Assembly (NCBI GenBank): GCA_017854535.1
Contig: JAFMHL010000011.1
Span: forward strand, 1-64,000
From: Nitratireductor sp.
GTDB taxonomy: Bacteria; Pseudomonadota; Alphaproteobacteria; Rhizobiales; Rhizobiaceae
Length of the DNA: 64,000 bases
Reading direction: 5' to 3'
Part shown: piece after piece, positions 17,098 to 27,073 of the stretch
How the letters are laid out: each line of letters opens with the position of its first letter
How positions within the stretch are numbered: position 1 is the first letter of the stretch
Program-made: the position numbers and the translations under genes
The notes under the pieces: generated by a model
Database searches by the model: none
Seen by the model: the letters and a program-made list of their open reading frames with translations, nothing else
What the model was told of the DNA's origin: nothing

Positions 17098-18099
17098 TTA
17101 GATCAATTTACCCATAGCAACCGCTGTGTCTGACATGCGGTTTGAGAAGCCCCATTCATTATCATACCATGTCAGGATGCGGCCAAATTTGTCGCCCATC
17201 ACTTTTGTCTGATCTTCGCAGAAATTGGATGAATGCGGATCGTGGTTGAAGTCTGATGAAACCAGCGGCTCGGTCACATAATCCAAAATGCCCTTCAACT
17301 CGCCTTTGGCATATTTTTTCATGGCTTCGTTGATAGCTTCGATTGTCATCTTTTTCTTGGAGGTGAATTTCAGATCAACCACGGAAACATTCGGGGTTGG
17401 AACGCGGATAGAAGAACCGTCCAATTTGCCAGCAAGCTGAGGTAATACAAGTCCAACGGCTTTTGCAGCGCCTGTTGTTGTTGGGATCATGGACATGGCG
17501 GCTGCGCGGGCGCGATATAAATCGCTGTGCATGGTATCGAGTGTTGGCTGGTCGCCAGTATAGGAGTGGATCGTTGTCATGAATCCGGTTTCGATGCCAA
17601 AATCTTTGTCCAGTACATAGGCAACAGGTGCCAGGCAGTTTGTGGTGCAGGACGCGTTTGAAACAATCAGGTCTTTTTTCTTCAAAGTCTTGTGGTTCAC
17701 GCCATAGACGATGGTTGGAATATCGCTGCCGCCCGGCGCTGAAATCAGAACGCGCTTGGAACCGTTTTCAAGGTGGGCAGATGCTTTTTCTTTGCTGGCG
17801 AAAAAGCCAGTGCATTCCAAGGCAATATCAACACCCTCCCATGGCAATTCACGGGGATCGCGAATAGCCGTCACCTGCATTTTACCGCTGCCTACATCGA
17901 TGGTGCTTTTTGTGGTTTTTACTTTAGCAGGAAATTTGCCGTGAACACTGTCATAGCGCAGCAGATGGGCATTGGTTTCAACCGGGCCCAGATCATTGAT
18001 CGCAACGACTTCAATGTCTTTACGCCCAGATTCAATGATCGCTCTTAGGACGTTACGTCCGATGCGGCCAAAACCATTGATTGCTACTTTAACTGCCAT
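17098..18099 (-). CDS. gap: Glyceraldehyde-3-phosphate dehydrogenase, type I
   Basis: A 333-residue enzyme that oxidises glyceraldehyde 3-phosphate to 1,3-bisphosphoglycerate with NAD(P). It begins with the Rossmann motif [14 protein letters not shown] and has the catalytic cysteine in [12 protein letters not shown] at about residues 151-162. The start at 18099 has GGAGAAG nine bases upstream; the frame extends 54 codons further without any family resemblance. It is the second gene of the tkt-gap-pgk group. A 209-base gap with a perfect hairpin separates it from tkt. Confidence 0.96.
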   Translation of the reverse strand: MAVKVAINGFGRIGRNVLRAIIESGRKDIEVVAINDLGPVETNAHLLRYDSVHGKFPAKVKTTKSTIDVGSGKMQVTAIRDPRELPWEGVDIALECTGFFASKEKASAHLENGSKRVLISAPGGSDIPTIVYGVNHKTLKKKDLIVSNASCTTNCLAPVAYVLDKDFGIETGFMTTIHSYTGDQPTLDTMHSDLYRARAAAMSMIPTTTGAAKAVGLVLPQLAGKLDGSSIRVPTPNVSVVDLKFTSKKKMTIEAINEAMKKYAKGELKGILDYVTEPLVSSDFNHDPHSSNFCEDQTKVMGDKFGRILTWYDNEWGFSNRMSDTAVAMGKLI

Positions 18100-18250
18100 T
18101 TTAAAACTTCTCCAAGAATATGATAGGAATCGACCTGAATTACGTGCTTTCGCATGCCTTTTAGAGGGATTTTTCGCAAAGGCCAATGGAGAGGAGGAAA
18201 TTCTAATCGATTTTGATGAAAGAAAGTTGTTGGGAAGGATCCCAAATATA

Positions 18251-18284
18251 AAATCCGTCAAATTTTTTGAGAAATGACGGATTT
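18251..18284 (-). terminator. Hairpin between tkt and gap (terminator-like)
   Basis: AAATCCGTCA pairs perfectly with TGACGGATTT around a 14-base loop, 24 bases after the tkt stop, followed on the minus strand by TATATTT. The weak U tract suggests partial termination or an mRNA processing/stability element between the two genes. Confidence 0.5.
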
Positions 18285-18308
18285 CGAGATGTTTATGGAA
18301 AATGTAGG

Positions 18309-20291
18309 TTACTTCAACTTTTTCTTCACGGCTTTCACAACTGCTTCAGGGGTAATGCCGAAATGTTTGTAAAGATCGCCAGCAGGGGCAGATGCGCCGA
18401 AGCTATTCATGCCGATAAAGATGCCATCTTCACCAATGAAGCGTTCCCATCCTTGTTGAACAGCTGCTTCAATCCCAACACGCACTGGCGCGGTTCCGAT
18501 GATCTGTTTGCGATAGTCTGCAGATTGTGCGTTGAACAATTCAAAGCAAGGCACAGAAATTACGCGCGCTGCAATGCCAGCTTCTGCTAATTGATTTCTC
18601 GCGTTCATGGCGATTTCAACTTCTGAGCCGGAAGCAAAGATTGTTACCGCTGCATCATCTGCATCAGCCAAAACATAAGCGCCTCTTGCGCAGAGATTTT
18701 CTTTTTCAAATTCAGTGCGCAGGGCAGGAAGATTTTGGCGGGTTAGGGCGATGGCTGACGGTGTCTTTTCGCTCTCCATGGCGATTTGCCAGCATTCGGC
18801 TGTTTCCATCGTGTCGGCCGGGCGGAAGACATAAAGGTTTGGAATGGCGCGAAGGGCTGCCATATGCTCAACAGGCTGGTGGGTTGGGCCATCTTCACCA
18901 AGGCCGATGGAGTCATGGGTCAATACGTGAATGACGCGAATGCCCATCAAAGCAGCAAGACGAATGGACGGGCGGCAATAATCTGAGAAGATCAGGAAGC
19001 CACCTGAGTATGGGATCAAACCGCCATGAAGCGCCATGCCATTCATGGCTGCTGCCATGCCGTGTTCGCGGATGCCGTAATGGATGAAACGGCCAGAGAA
19101 GTCGTCCGGTGTGATGGGCGAAGTCTGGCTGGTTTTGGTGTTGTTTGATCCGGTCAAATCAGCGGAGCCGCCAATCGTTTCAGGCACATTTGCATTGATT
19201 ACTTCAAGCACTGTTTCGGAAGATTTGCGGGTTGCCATGGTTGGCTTTTCGTCGGCAAGCTGTTGTTTGAACGCCAACATTGCGTCGTTGAAATTGGCAG
19301 GCAATTCACCGCGCATACGCCGTTCGAACTGGCCTTTGAGTTCCGGGTCAAGGGCCTTCATGCGCTTTTCCCAGTCCTTGCGGCCATGGGCAGCTTGCAA
19401 TCCAGCGATACGCCATAGATCAAGGATCTCGCTATCAACTTTGAATGGTGCGCATTTCCAACCTAGAGCCTCGCGTGTTGCCGCGATCTCATCGTCACCC
19501 AGCGGTGAGCCGTGGGCGCCAGACGTACCGGCTTTTTTAGGGGAGCCATAACCGATTGTTGTTTTACAAGCGATCATGGTTGGTTTGTCAGAGGCTTTTG
19601 CTTTTTCGATAGCATCTGAAATTTCAGAGGCTTTGTGACCGTCAACGCGAAGGGTTTTCCAACCGGAAGCTTTGAAGCGTGCGATTTGGTCCGTTGAATC
19701 AGACAGAGATACTTTGCCGTCGATGGTGATGTTGTTGTCATCCCAAAGCACAATCAATTTATTGAGGCGCAAATGGCCAGCCAGAGAAATTGCTTCCTGA
19801 GAAATGCCTTCCATCAAACAGCCATCGCCAACAAGGCAATAGGTGTGGTGGTCAACAATGTCTGAACCAAATTCATCGGCTAGTTTGCGTTCGGCAATAG
19901 CCATACCCACAGCATTACCGATGCCCTGACCAAGCGGGCCTGTTGTTGTCTCAATGCCTGCTGCATGACCATATTCTGGGTGACCGGCGGTTTTGGAGCC
20001 AAGCTGGCGGAAATTCTTGATTTCTTTGATGTCGATATCTTCATAACCAAGCAGATAAAGCGCTGAATACAGCAACATGGAGCCATGACCAGCTGAAAGC
20101 ACAAAACGGTCGCGGTCTGGCCAATGAGGATTTTTCGGATCAAATTTCATATGTTCGGTGAACAACACGGTGGCAATATCAGCAGCGCCCATGGGAAGGC
20201 CTGGATGGCCAGAATTGGCTTTTTGAACTGCGTCCATTGATAGAAAACGGATAGCGTTAGCCATTTCAGGGTGTTTGGCCCGAGTGTTCAT
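18309..20291 (-). CDS. tkt: Transketolase
   Basis: A 660-residue thiamine diphosphate enzyme of the pentose phosphate pathway (and of the Calvin cycle where present), moving two-carbon units between sugar phosphates. Visible are the N-terminal [20 protein letters not shown], the ThDP motif [10 protein letters not shown] at about residues 151-160, and the pyrimidine-domain [13 protein letters not shown] at about 463-475. I use the ATG at 20291, which gives the usual short N-terminus; an ATG at 20336 would add 15 residues and neither has a strong ribosome site. Head of the glycolytic cluster. Confidence 0.94.
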   Translation of the reverse strand: MNTRAKHPEMANAIRFLSMDAVQKANSGHPGLPMGAADIATVLFTEHMKFDPKNPHWPDRDRFVLSAGHGSMLLYSALYLLGYEDIDIKEIKNFRQLGSKTAGHPEYGHAAGIETTTGPLGQGIGNAVGMAIAERKLADEFGSDIVDHHTYCLVGDGCLMEGISQEAISLAGHLRLNKLIVLWDDNNITIDGKVSLSDSTDQIARFKASGWKTLRVDGHKASEISDAIEKAKASDKPTMIACKTTIGYGSPKKAGTSGAHGSPLGDDEIAATREALGWKCAPFKVDSEILDLWRIAGLQAAHGRKDWEKRMKALDPELKGQFERRMRGELPANFNDAMLAFKQQLADEKPTMATRKSSETVLEVINANVPETIGGSADLTGSNNTKTSQTSPITPDDFSGRFIHYGIREHGMAAAMNGMALHGGLIPYSGGFLIFSDYCRPSIRLAALMGIRVIHVLTHDSIGLGEDGPTHQPVEHMAALRAIPNLYVFRPADTMETAECWQIAMESEKTPSAIALTRQNLPALRTEFEKENLCARGAYVLADADDAAVTIFASGSEVEIAMNARNQLAEAGIAARVISVPCFELFNAQSADYRKQIIGTAPVRVGIEAAVQQGWERFIGEDGIFIGMNSFGASAPAGDLYKHFGITPEAVVKAVKKKLK

Positions 20292-20700
20292 GATATTTGC
20301 CTGTTTTTCGTTAGCTGGAAGTTGAATTGTCTGCATTGTTCAGCAAATGACTGAGTAAACCGTACCCTTTAAAAGCTAGGATTCTTAGTCACTTTTGCGC
20401 GCGGACTCATAGCAGTTGAGGGCGTTGAGTCAATGTATTTGGGGGCAGTGTCCAGAGAGAACACAAGCATGCCTTCAATTCCTGCTAAAAGGGATTGTGA
20501 TCTAAAAATTGGGGAGAGTTGCGACAAAGCAGCCTAAGCAATGGCATTTTGTTACGGTGAAGTGTAATGTTTCATCGGTAACTGTTTGTCATTTTTACGA
20601 TTCGTGCTGATAGGCTAGCTGTTGATATAACCATAGTGGCCGAAACAGAAGACAAGATTGATACATTCGAATTGGTATTTGAATTTTTGATAGGATGGCC
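20292..20700. other. Divergent intergenic region between tkt and the DUF4164 gene
   Basis: About 400 bases without a gene. It must contain the promoters of tkt (leftward) and of DUF4164-zapA (rightward). I see no clear hairpin, repeat, riboswitch or known operator in it. Confidence 0.5.
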
Positions 20701-20976
20701 ATGAAAGGGCAAATTGCCTCATCACTGGAAAAACTGGACAAAGCAGTTGAAGCGCTTGATGCAGCGGTGACTGCCCGTTTGGAGCGTGAAGCTGTGCTGT
20801 TGGACGCGGAAGCTGAAGTTCAGCGTATGGGGGCCGATCGTTCCCGGCTAGCTGATTCCCTTGATGGAGCTGAAAGCAAAGCGCAACGGTTGGAGAGCGC
20901 CAATCGCGAGGTTTCCCGACGTCTTGTAGATGCCATGGAATCAATTCGTGCGGTCTTGGACAAACAACCTGAATAG
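20701..20976 (+). CDS. DUF4164 family coiled-coil protein
   Basis: A 91-residue, almost wholly helical protein with heptad-like spacing (LEKLDKAVEALDAAV, LESANREVSRRLVDAM), matching DUF4164, a small coiled-coil family encoded next to zapA in Hyphomicrobiales. A link to division-ring assembly is suggested by position only. ATG at 20701 has AGGA five bases before it; the ATG at 20695 overlaps that site and is less likely. zapA follows after 44 bases. Confidence 0.8.
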   Translation: MKGQIASSLEKLDKAVEALDAAVTARLEREAVLLDAEAEVQRMGADRSRLADSLDGAESKAQRLESANREVSRRLVDAMESIRAVLDKQPE

Positions 20977-21020
20977 TTTTTGATGCAGAACTCTTGTGAA
21001 GCAGAAGGCAGAGTAAATTA

Positions 21021-21395
21021 ATGGCAAGTGTAAGCGTTCTGATAAATGGTAAGAATTACCGCATGGCTTGCGAAGAGGGGCAGGAGCCGCATCTGCTTGC
21101 TTTGGGTGAACGGCTCAATACCTATGTTGGTCAGCTCAAAGGCGATTTTGGCGAGATTGGTGATCAACGGCTGACTGTTATGGCTGGCGTGATGGTAACA
21201 GACGAGCTCGTCGAAATGGAAAAGAAGAATGCGAAGCTGGAAGCTGAAATTGAAACGCTAAAGAATAGCTTGAAATCATCAGCCAGTGAATCGGGTTCAG
21301 CGGAACAGGCTGCGGCTGATAAAATAGCAGATTTGGCCGAGCGGTTAAGTGAACTTGCTGGCAAGCTGGCAGCCAAACCAGTCGCCAAGAAATAA
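21021..21395 (+). CDS. zapA: Cell division protein ZapA
   Basis: A 124-residue protein with the ZapA fold: an N-terminal beta-rich SVSVLINGKNYRMACEEGQE segment, LLALGERLNTYVGQL, a long helix carrying VMAGVMVTDELVEMEKKN, and a C-terminal coiled coil. ZapA binds FtsZ and bundles its filaments at the division site. The usual downstream neighbours (6S RNA and 5-formyl-THF cyclo-ligase) follow here too, but a BA14K gene is inserted between. Confidence 0.9.
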   Translation: MASVSVLINGKNYRMACEEGQEPHLLALGERLNTYVGQLKGDFGEIGDQRLTVMAGVMVTDELVEMEKKNAKLEAEIETLKNSLKSSASESGSAEQAAADKIADLAERLSELAGKLAAKPVAKK

Positions 21396-21613
21396 TTTTT
21401 GCTTCAATTCAAATCATAAAATTAATATTTAATAAGTGCTTCAGGCCCTCTTATCGTGTGAAGCCTTGCGTCAATTGGGTGTTACGCCCCTGTAAAAATA
21501 AGAGAAATTTTGTTGTGTGAAAAAACGCACATTTTTGACTGAGTTTTCGACATATCTTTCTCTCACTCCCAACAACACATGGGATTACCTTGGGGCTAAC
21601 AAGGAGAAAAGAA

Positions 21614-22105
<492 letters not shown>

Positions 22106-22136
22106 GGAATTGGGGAAACCCGAACTCCAAGAAATT

Positions 22137-22161
22137 AGGCTCCTTTCGGGAGCCTTTTTTT
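22137..22161 (+). terminator. Rho-independent terminator after the BA14K gene
   Basis: AGGCTCC and GGGAGCCT form the stem around TTTC, followed by seven T residues. Confidence 0.9.
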
Positions 22162-22217
22162 GGTTCGCATTCAGTTGATTTAACACTGGTATTGCACGGT
22201 GTGCAGGATTATATGTC

Positions 22218-22381
22218 AGGTGCGGGCTGCGAGGTTCGTTGGACTTTCAATTCCCGGGGCCTTACCAATCCTTAAGGGAGCTGTCCCTGAGAAGGCCCGT
22301 GGGCTTTTTCACACGGCACCCACCTACTCTGTAGGTTCCCGGGATCGATAAACCGTCTGACGGCTATTGCGGCTCGCGCTA
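22218..22381 (+). ncRNA. ssrS: 6S RNA
   Basis: About 160 bases between zapA/BA14K and the 5-formyl-THF cyclo-ligase gene, the standard place for ssrS. GCGGGCTGC near the 5' end pairs over nine positions with GCGGCTCGC near the 3' end to form the closing stem, and the interior contains the open central region flanked by GGCCTTACC...GAAGGCCCGTGGGC and a GCACCCACCTACTCTGTAGG arm, as in alphaproteobacterial 6S RNAs. It binds sigma70 RNA polymerase and adjusts transcription in stationary phase. Ends are approximate. Confidence 0.88.
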
Positions 22382-22497
22382 TTCTCCCCCATTTTACTTT
22401 TTGTTTTCATGGATATCATTGCTCTTGGGCTATGTTTGCCCAGCAGATTATGGTTATTGGCTATACAAGTATTGCGAGATTGGGTTGGGAGTCAGCC

Positions 22498-23073
22498 ATG
22501 GATAACTCAGCATTGAAGGCTGAAATCAGAAAAGAAGTGCTTGCCAAGCGTGATGCTTTGGATCCCATGCTGCGCATTGAGATGAGCCTTTCTGCGGCTG
22601 ACCATGGACGAGATTATTTTCAGTTTCCATCTGGCGCCATTGTTTCGGGTTTCTTTCCGATCCGTTCTGAGATTGATGCGCGTCCCTTCATGGACAATCT
22701 TCGCCAAATGGGCGCGCGTCTTTGTCTTCCTATTGTACAAGACAAGACAACAATTGTATTTCGTGAATTGGTTCGTGGTGCCCCATTGGTCGATACCGGA
22801 TTTGGAACGAGGGGACCGGGGGCTGATGCTGAAATTCTTGACCCGGAATATTTGATCATGCCGCTTTCCGCTTATGACAGGGCCGGCGCGCGTATAGGCT
22901 ATGGGGCCGGACACTACGACAGAGCGATTGCCCGTTTGCATGACAAAGGCATAAATCCGCGCCTGGTTGGATTTTCTTTTTCCATGCAAGAAGTAGAGAC
23001 AGTGCCTGTCGAAAGTCATGACCAGCCTTTGGAAGCTGTTATTACTGAAACAGGCATCCTTAAATGTCTGTGA
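22498..23073 (+). CDS. 5-formyltetrahydrofolate cyclo-ligase
   Basis: A 191-residue enzyme that converts 5-formyl-THF and ATP to 5,10-methenyl-THF. It carries the N-terminal KAEIRKEVLAKRDAL segment, the FFPIRSEIDARPF substrate region, and the C-terminal ATP motif RIGYGAGHYDRAIARL at about residues 137-152. GGGAG lies six bases before the chosen ATG at 22498; upstream in-frame starts overlap the 3' flank of 6S RNA and are not used. The location right after 6S RNA is conserved across proteobacteria. Confidence 0.92.
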   Translation: MDNSALKAEIRKEVLAKRDALDPMLRIEMSLSAADHGRDYFQFPSGAIVSGFFPIRSEIDARPFMDNLRQMGARLCLPIVQDKTTIVFRELVRGAPLVDTGFGTRGPGADAEILDPEYLIMPLSAYDRAGARIGYGAGHYDRAIARLHDKGINPRLVGFSFSMQEVETVPVESHDQPLEAVITETGILKCL

Positions 23074-23131
23074 GACATTCGTTTTTTTAAGACATCCAAA
23101 GGATGTCAGGTTGATGTTAGGTTGAGTTGAG

Positions 23132-23947
23132 ATGCGCTTGTTGTTTTTGGGGGATATGGTCGGTAAAGTTGGGCGTATGGCAGTTTTTGATCAATTGCCT
23201 GATCTTATCAATTCTATGAAAACCGATTTTGTGATTGTGAATGGCGAAAACGCAGCCAACGGCTTTGGCGTTACTCAAAGCATTTTGGATGCTACGCTTG
23301 CAGCAGGTGCTGATGTCATGACCACTGGCAATCATGTGTGGGATCAAAAAGAAGCACTTTCATTTGCAGATCGCGAAGAGCGGTTTATCCGCCCGGCAAA
23401 TTATCCCGCGGGAACGCCTGGCCGAGGCGCCAATATGTTTGAAGCACGCAATGGTGCGCGTGTCATGGTGATGAATATTATGGGCCGCGTATTTATGCAT
23501 CCAGAACTGGATGATCCCTTTGCAAGCGTTGAGCAGCAATTGACGGGTGTTGAACTTGGCGCAGCGGCGGATGTTATCTTCATTGATTTTCATGCAGAGG
23601 CGACGTCTGAAAAACAGTGTTTTGCGCATTTCGTTGATGGCCGCGTCAGCGCTGTTATAGGAACCCATACCCATGTCCCAACAGGGGATCATCAGATTCT
23701 GACTCACGGAACAGGCTATATGAGTGATGCTGGCATGTGCGGTGATTATGATTCATCCTTGGGCATGGATAAAGAAGAACCCATGCAGCGCTTTATCTCC
23801 AAGGTTCCCAAGGGCCGGTTTGAACCAGCCACAGGAGAGGCGACCATTTGTGGTGTGGGACTAGAGATTGATGACCGGACTGGTTTGACCACGCGGATTG
23901 CACCACTGCGGATTGGCCCAAGGCTAGAAAATTGTTTGCCTTGGTGA
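23132..23947 (+). CDS. YmdB-type metallophosphoesterase (TIGR00282 family)
   Basis: A 271-residue calcineurin-like phosphoesterase with MRLLFLGDMVGKVGR at the start, VNGENAANGFGV (about residues 37-48), GNHVWDQK (about 68-75) and the later HFHAEATSEK-like and GTHTHVPTGD metal/active-site segments. Family members (Bacillus YmdB) are phosphodiesterases acting on cyclic nucleotides or RNA 2',3'-cyclic ends. It often lies upstream of yebC in rhizobia; here five genes intervene. Confidence 0.9.
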   Translation: MRLLFLGDMVGKVGRMAVFDQLPDLINSMKTDFVIVNGENAANGFGVTQSILDATLAAGADVMTTGNHVWDQKEALSFADREERFIRPANYPAGTPGRGANMFEARNGARVMVMNIMGRVFMHPELDDPFASVEQQLTGVELGAAADVIFIDFHAEATSEKQCFAHFVDGRVSAVIGTHTHVPTGDHQILTHGTGYMSDAGMCGDYDSSLGMDKEEPMQRFISKVPKGRFEPATGEATICGVGLEIDDRTGLTTRIAPLRIGPRLENCLPW

Positions 23948-24152
23948 GCTAAGGCATTTTCCAAAACGCCACATTGATGTTGAATTTTGTATGAGACTTA
24001 CGCATGGACATCGAAGTGTGACCAAATGCACATCTGCATAAATATCTATAGGGCAGGTTTTCTCTAATCATTTTGCTCAGATTATGGGCATTCAAATTAG
24101 TGGTTGAAAGAGCGGCATTGCTTGCAAGTACACCACCAAAGCGGAGAAAACG

Positions 24153-25052
24153 ATGCGGTTGAAACATTTATTTTTTGCTGGCGTTTGGACACTTTCAACT
24201 GTGCTGAGTGCTTTTCAGGCAAGTGCCAATGAGCATTTTAATATGCGTTGGTCGAATGATCAGTATAATGATCCGTCAAACAAAGGTCGGATGACTTCAT
24301 TTATCACTATAGGTGTCCCTGAAACTGACAATCGTTTGGGAAGTGCAAGTTGTTTCGCAGGGTCTACAGCTGGGTTTCCGGCCATTGAATTTGCCGCGAA
24401 TGTTGGCAATTTGCCTGCTGGCGCTGGGATTGGTATTGAGTTTTTTTCTGATGCTGGGCCTATGCTTTATCGCGGTGAAGTAAAAGCGCCGTTGTCAGAA
24501 GAAGATTATACGGGTGTTCGATTGAACGTTGATGCATCTGATCCACTTTGGTCTGTGTTAAGTCGCATGAGCCGGATATCATATCGGGTGCAGGGTCAAG
24601 AAATTGATTTGCCGCTCCGCGGAAGTTCCAGAGCTATTACTCGCTTTTTGAGCGAATGTCAGGTTTACCAATCCGGATCGAACTCCGGGGGAATAGTCAG
24701 CAACAATCCCCCGCAATCGCCGCCACCGTCAGTTAATCAGGCTTTTGATCCTAGATGGGCTACCTGTGATACGTTCAGAAATGAAATTTCCCGTAACTCT
24801 GATACGCCTGTTTCGATGACTTTTGTAAATCGGAGTGATGGGTATCGTGGCATATTATGGATCGATTTCAATGGTCAGCCCAAAGAATACGCAAATCTAA
24901 ATCCGGGTGAGCAATTTTCCATCAATACCTATTTGACTCATCCTTGGATGATCACTGATGGCCCTGGAAATTGTTTGGAAATGTTCCTGCCACAACAAGG
25001 CGTGTCGGTTTTCAACATTACTGCACCCAATCGTGATTTTGGCCCAGAGTAA
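24153..25052 (+). CDS. Secreted protein with a C-terminal VHL beta-like domain
   Basis: A 299-residue protein with a signal peptide (core about residues 5-20, cleavage after SANE or nearby), a central beta-rich part (about 27-190, two cysteines) that I do not recognise, a Pro/Ser/Asn linker (about 175-200) and a C-terminal domain (about 216-290) resembling the beta domain of the von Hippel-Lindau protein. The pVHL pocket residues W88, Y98, S111, Y112, H115 and W117 correspond to W236, Y246, T259, Y260, H263 and W265, with identical spacing, and NRS at 226-228 matches pVHL NRS at 78-80. In humans this domain binds hydroxyproline; any such role here is inference. GGAGAAAACG precedes the ATG. 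It stands alone before a transporter gene. Confidence 0.75.
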   Translation: MRLKHLFFAGVWTLSTVLSAFQASANEHFNMRWSNDQYNDPSNKGRMTSFITIGVPETDNRLGSASCFAGSTAGFPAIEFAANVGNLPAGAGIGIEFFSDAGPMLYRGEVKAPLSEEDYTGVRLNVDASDPLWSVLSRMSRISYRVQGQEIDLPLRGSSRAITRFLSECQVYQSGSNSGGIVSNNPPQSPPPSVNQAFDPRWATCDTFRNEISRNSDTPVSMTFVNRSDGYRGILWIDFNGQPKEYANLNPGEQFSINTYLTHPWMITDGPGNCLEMFLPQQGVSVFNITAPNRDFGPE

Positions 25053-25176
25053 GGTAGATAAGGGTTTTTGGGGAGTAATGCTTGTTCACAGGAAAGTGAC
25101 TGATGGTCGCAAATAGACATCTTGCCGCACTTTGTTTGGCCTAAGGTCTGGAAGGCTTAAACGGGAGGATGAAACC

Positions 25177-27009
25177 ATGGCCATAAAGCCACCATTTACA
25201 GATATGAATATCAAGAAAGCCTCATCGGGCTTTTATGAAGGCAACAGTATTCCCATTGCGCTGATCTCAAAAGGGATCATGGTTGCATTGGTTCTTTGGG
25301 CGCTTATGTTCCCCGGAAATGCGAGTTCCAATCTGGGTAGCCTGAATTCTACTTTGCTTGCAGGTTTCAATTCATTCTACATCATCATTGTAGGATTGTT
25401 TGTGTTCTTTCTATTCGTCGTTGCAATCATCCCATCAACGGGAAAACGTAGAATGGGTAAAGAAGGCGAGGCTCCGGAATTTTCGAACTTTTCTTGGTTC
25501 TCCATGATGTTTGGAGCGGGTCTCGGTGTGGGCCTTATGGTTTTTGCTACCGCAGAACCTCTAGGACTTTGGGGTTCAAACCCTGTCACTGTGTCTGGTG
25601 CCGTTGCGCCAAACTCACCAGAGGCTATTGAGTCTGCTTATAGATATACCTTCCTTCACTATGGTTTCCACGCATGGGCAATCTATGTGGTGACAGGTCT
25701 ATCCCTTGCTTACTACGCCTATACCAGAGACATGCCACTTACGATCCGTTCTGCGCTAACACCGCTGTTTGGCAAATATGTAAACGGCTTTTTTGGTCAC
25801 GTTGTTGATGTGCTTGGTGTTGTTGCGACAATCCTTGGTGTGTCAGTTACAATCGGATTTGGTGTCACCCAGTTTATCGATGGTCTTTATGCGATCACCG
25901 GCATGGAATGGATGATGAATATGGCGGGTGATGCACCTGCTCCCAACACTGTTGGCTTAATCGTTGGTCTTGTTATGATTATGGGCTTGTCAATTATTTC
26001 TGCCGTATCAGGTGTTGGACGAGGCGTTAAATATCTCTCCAATCTTAATCTTGTATTGTCGATCATCCTGCTTTTAACATTTGTTATCTTCGGATCATTC
26101 GTGTTTGCAATGACTACTTATGCGACTGCGTTCGTTGATTACATTCTTCATTTAGTTCAGATGTCATTTGGTGCTTACAACCCACAATCTGCTGCTAATT
26201 TTGCTGCTGGATTGCCGGAAGCTGCTGCTCCATTTGCGGATGCACTGCGTTCTGGTGCTACCAATGCCTGGGGCTCTTTCGAGGGCTTTAAGTCTGGCCT
26301 TGAAGGTGATGCAGCTGCATTGCCGGATGATGTTTTGCAGGCTGCTTATGCAGCTGGTGAACAGGGTCGTCAGTTTGGATGGCAGTCGGGTTGGACAACC
26401 TTCTACTGGGCTTGGTGGATTGCATTCTCGCCATTTGTAGGTTTGTTCCTGGCACGTATTTCCAAAGGTCGTACAGTTCGCGAATTCATTATTGGATGCG
26501 TTATTGCTCCGTCATTGGTTTGTTTTGCTTGGATGACTATTCTAGGCGGAACTGCAATCGATCTTGAAGTTGCAGGTAATGCTGAAGGAGCAATCATCGG
26601 AGCATCTAACTCGGCGAAACTATTCGTTACATTGGGCCAGATGATTGATGGCGGTTTGCTATCGGCAATCACGATCATGTGTGTAGTCTTGATCATGACA
26701 TTCCTAGTTACATCTGCTGACTCAGGCATCTTGGTTATGAACACGATCATGTCTGGTGGCGAGCAAGAAACTGGCATTAAACACCGGATCATATGGGGTA
26801 TTATCCTAACACTTGTTATTGGCACTTTGCTGGTAGCCGGTGGTTCAGGTGGTGATGCGATGGGTGCATTACGGAGTGCCATGATTATCGGTGCCTTACC
26901 ATTTACCATGGTGATGGGATTGATGATGATTGCCTTGGCAAAAGCGCTCTATCGCGATGGTTTGCGGGACAAGCACGCTGCAAGCGGTTCTACTCAACCT
27001 GCAGAGTAA
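25177..27009 (+). CDS. BCCT family betaine/carnitine/choline transporter
   Basis: A 610-residue inner-membrane secondary transporter with about twelve membrane helices. The family signature around helix 8, GWTTFYWAWWIAFSPFVG (about residues 408-425), includes the tryptophan box used to bind quaternary ammonium compounds, and helix 3 has MFGAGLGVGLMVFA. It likely takes up glycine betaine, choline or a related osmolyte. GGGAGG is eight bases before the ATG at 25177. The C-terminal tail is short, without the long regulatory extension of BetP. A bidirectional terminator follows. Confidence 0.93.
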   Translation: MAIKPPFTDMNIKKASSGFYEGNSIPIALISKGIMVALVLWALMFPGNASSNLGSLNSTLLAGFNSFYIIIVGLFVFFLFVVAIIPSTGKRRMGKEGEAPEFSNFSWFSMMFGAGLGVGLMVFATAEPLGLWGSNPVTVSGAVAPNSPEAIESAYRYTFLHYGFHAWAIYVVTGLSLAYYAYTRDMPLTIRSALTPLFGKYVNGFFGHVVDVLGVVATILGVSVTIGFGVTQFIDGLYAITGMEWMMNMAGDAPAPNTVGLIVGLVMIMGLSIISAVSGVGRGVKYLSNLNLVLSIILLLTFVIFGSFVFAMTTYATAFVDYILHLVQMSFGAYNPQSAANFAAGLPEAAAPFADALRSGATNAWGSFEGFKSGLEGDAAALPDDVLQAAYAAGEQGRQFGWQSGWTTFYWAWWIAFSPFVGLFLARISKGRTVREFIIGCVIAPSLVCFAWMTILGGTAIDLEVAGNAEGAIIGASNSAKLFVTLGQMIDGGLLSAITIMCVVLIMTFLVTSADSGILVMNTIMSGGEQETGIKHRIIWGIILTLVIGTLLVAGGSGGDAMGALRSAMIIGALPFTMVMGLMMIALAKALYRDGLRDKHAASGSTQPAE

Positions 27010-27031
27010 AAGACACTGCAAAATCAAAAAA

Positions 27032-27060
27032 GAACCCCGGTCATTGGCCGGGGTTTTTTA
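27032..27060 (+). terminator. Bidirectional rho-independent terminator
   Basis: AACCCCGG and CCGGGGTT with a short loop, T-rich on both strands. It lies between the convergent BCCT and TPR genes and can end both transcripts. Confidence 0.88.
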
Positions 27061-27073
27061 ATGCTGCTAGCTC

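Noticed and set aside
20292-20336. Earlier tkt start at 20336
   Set aside because: No ribosome site, and the start at 20291 gives the usual transketolase N-terminus; kept only as an alternative.
26403-26909. 168-codon frame on the minus strand inside the BCCT gene
   Set aside because: Antisense shadow of membrane-helix codons with no own signals.
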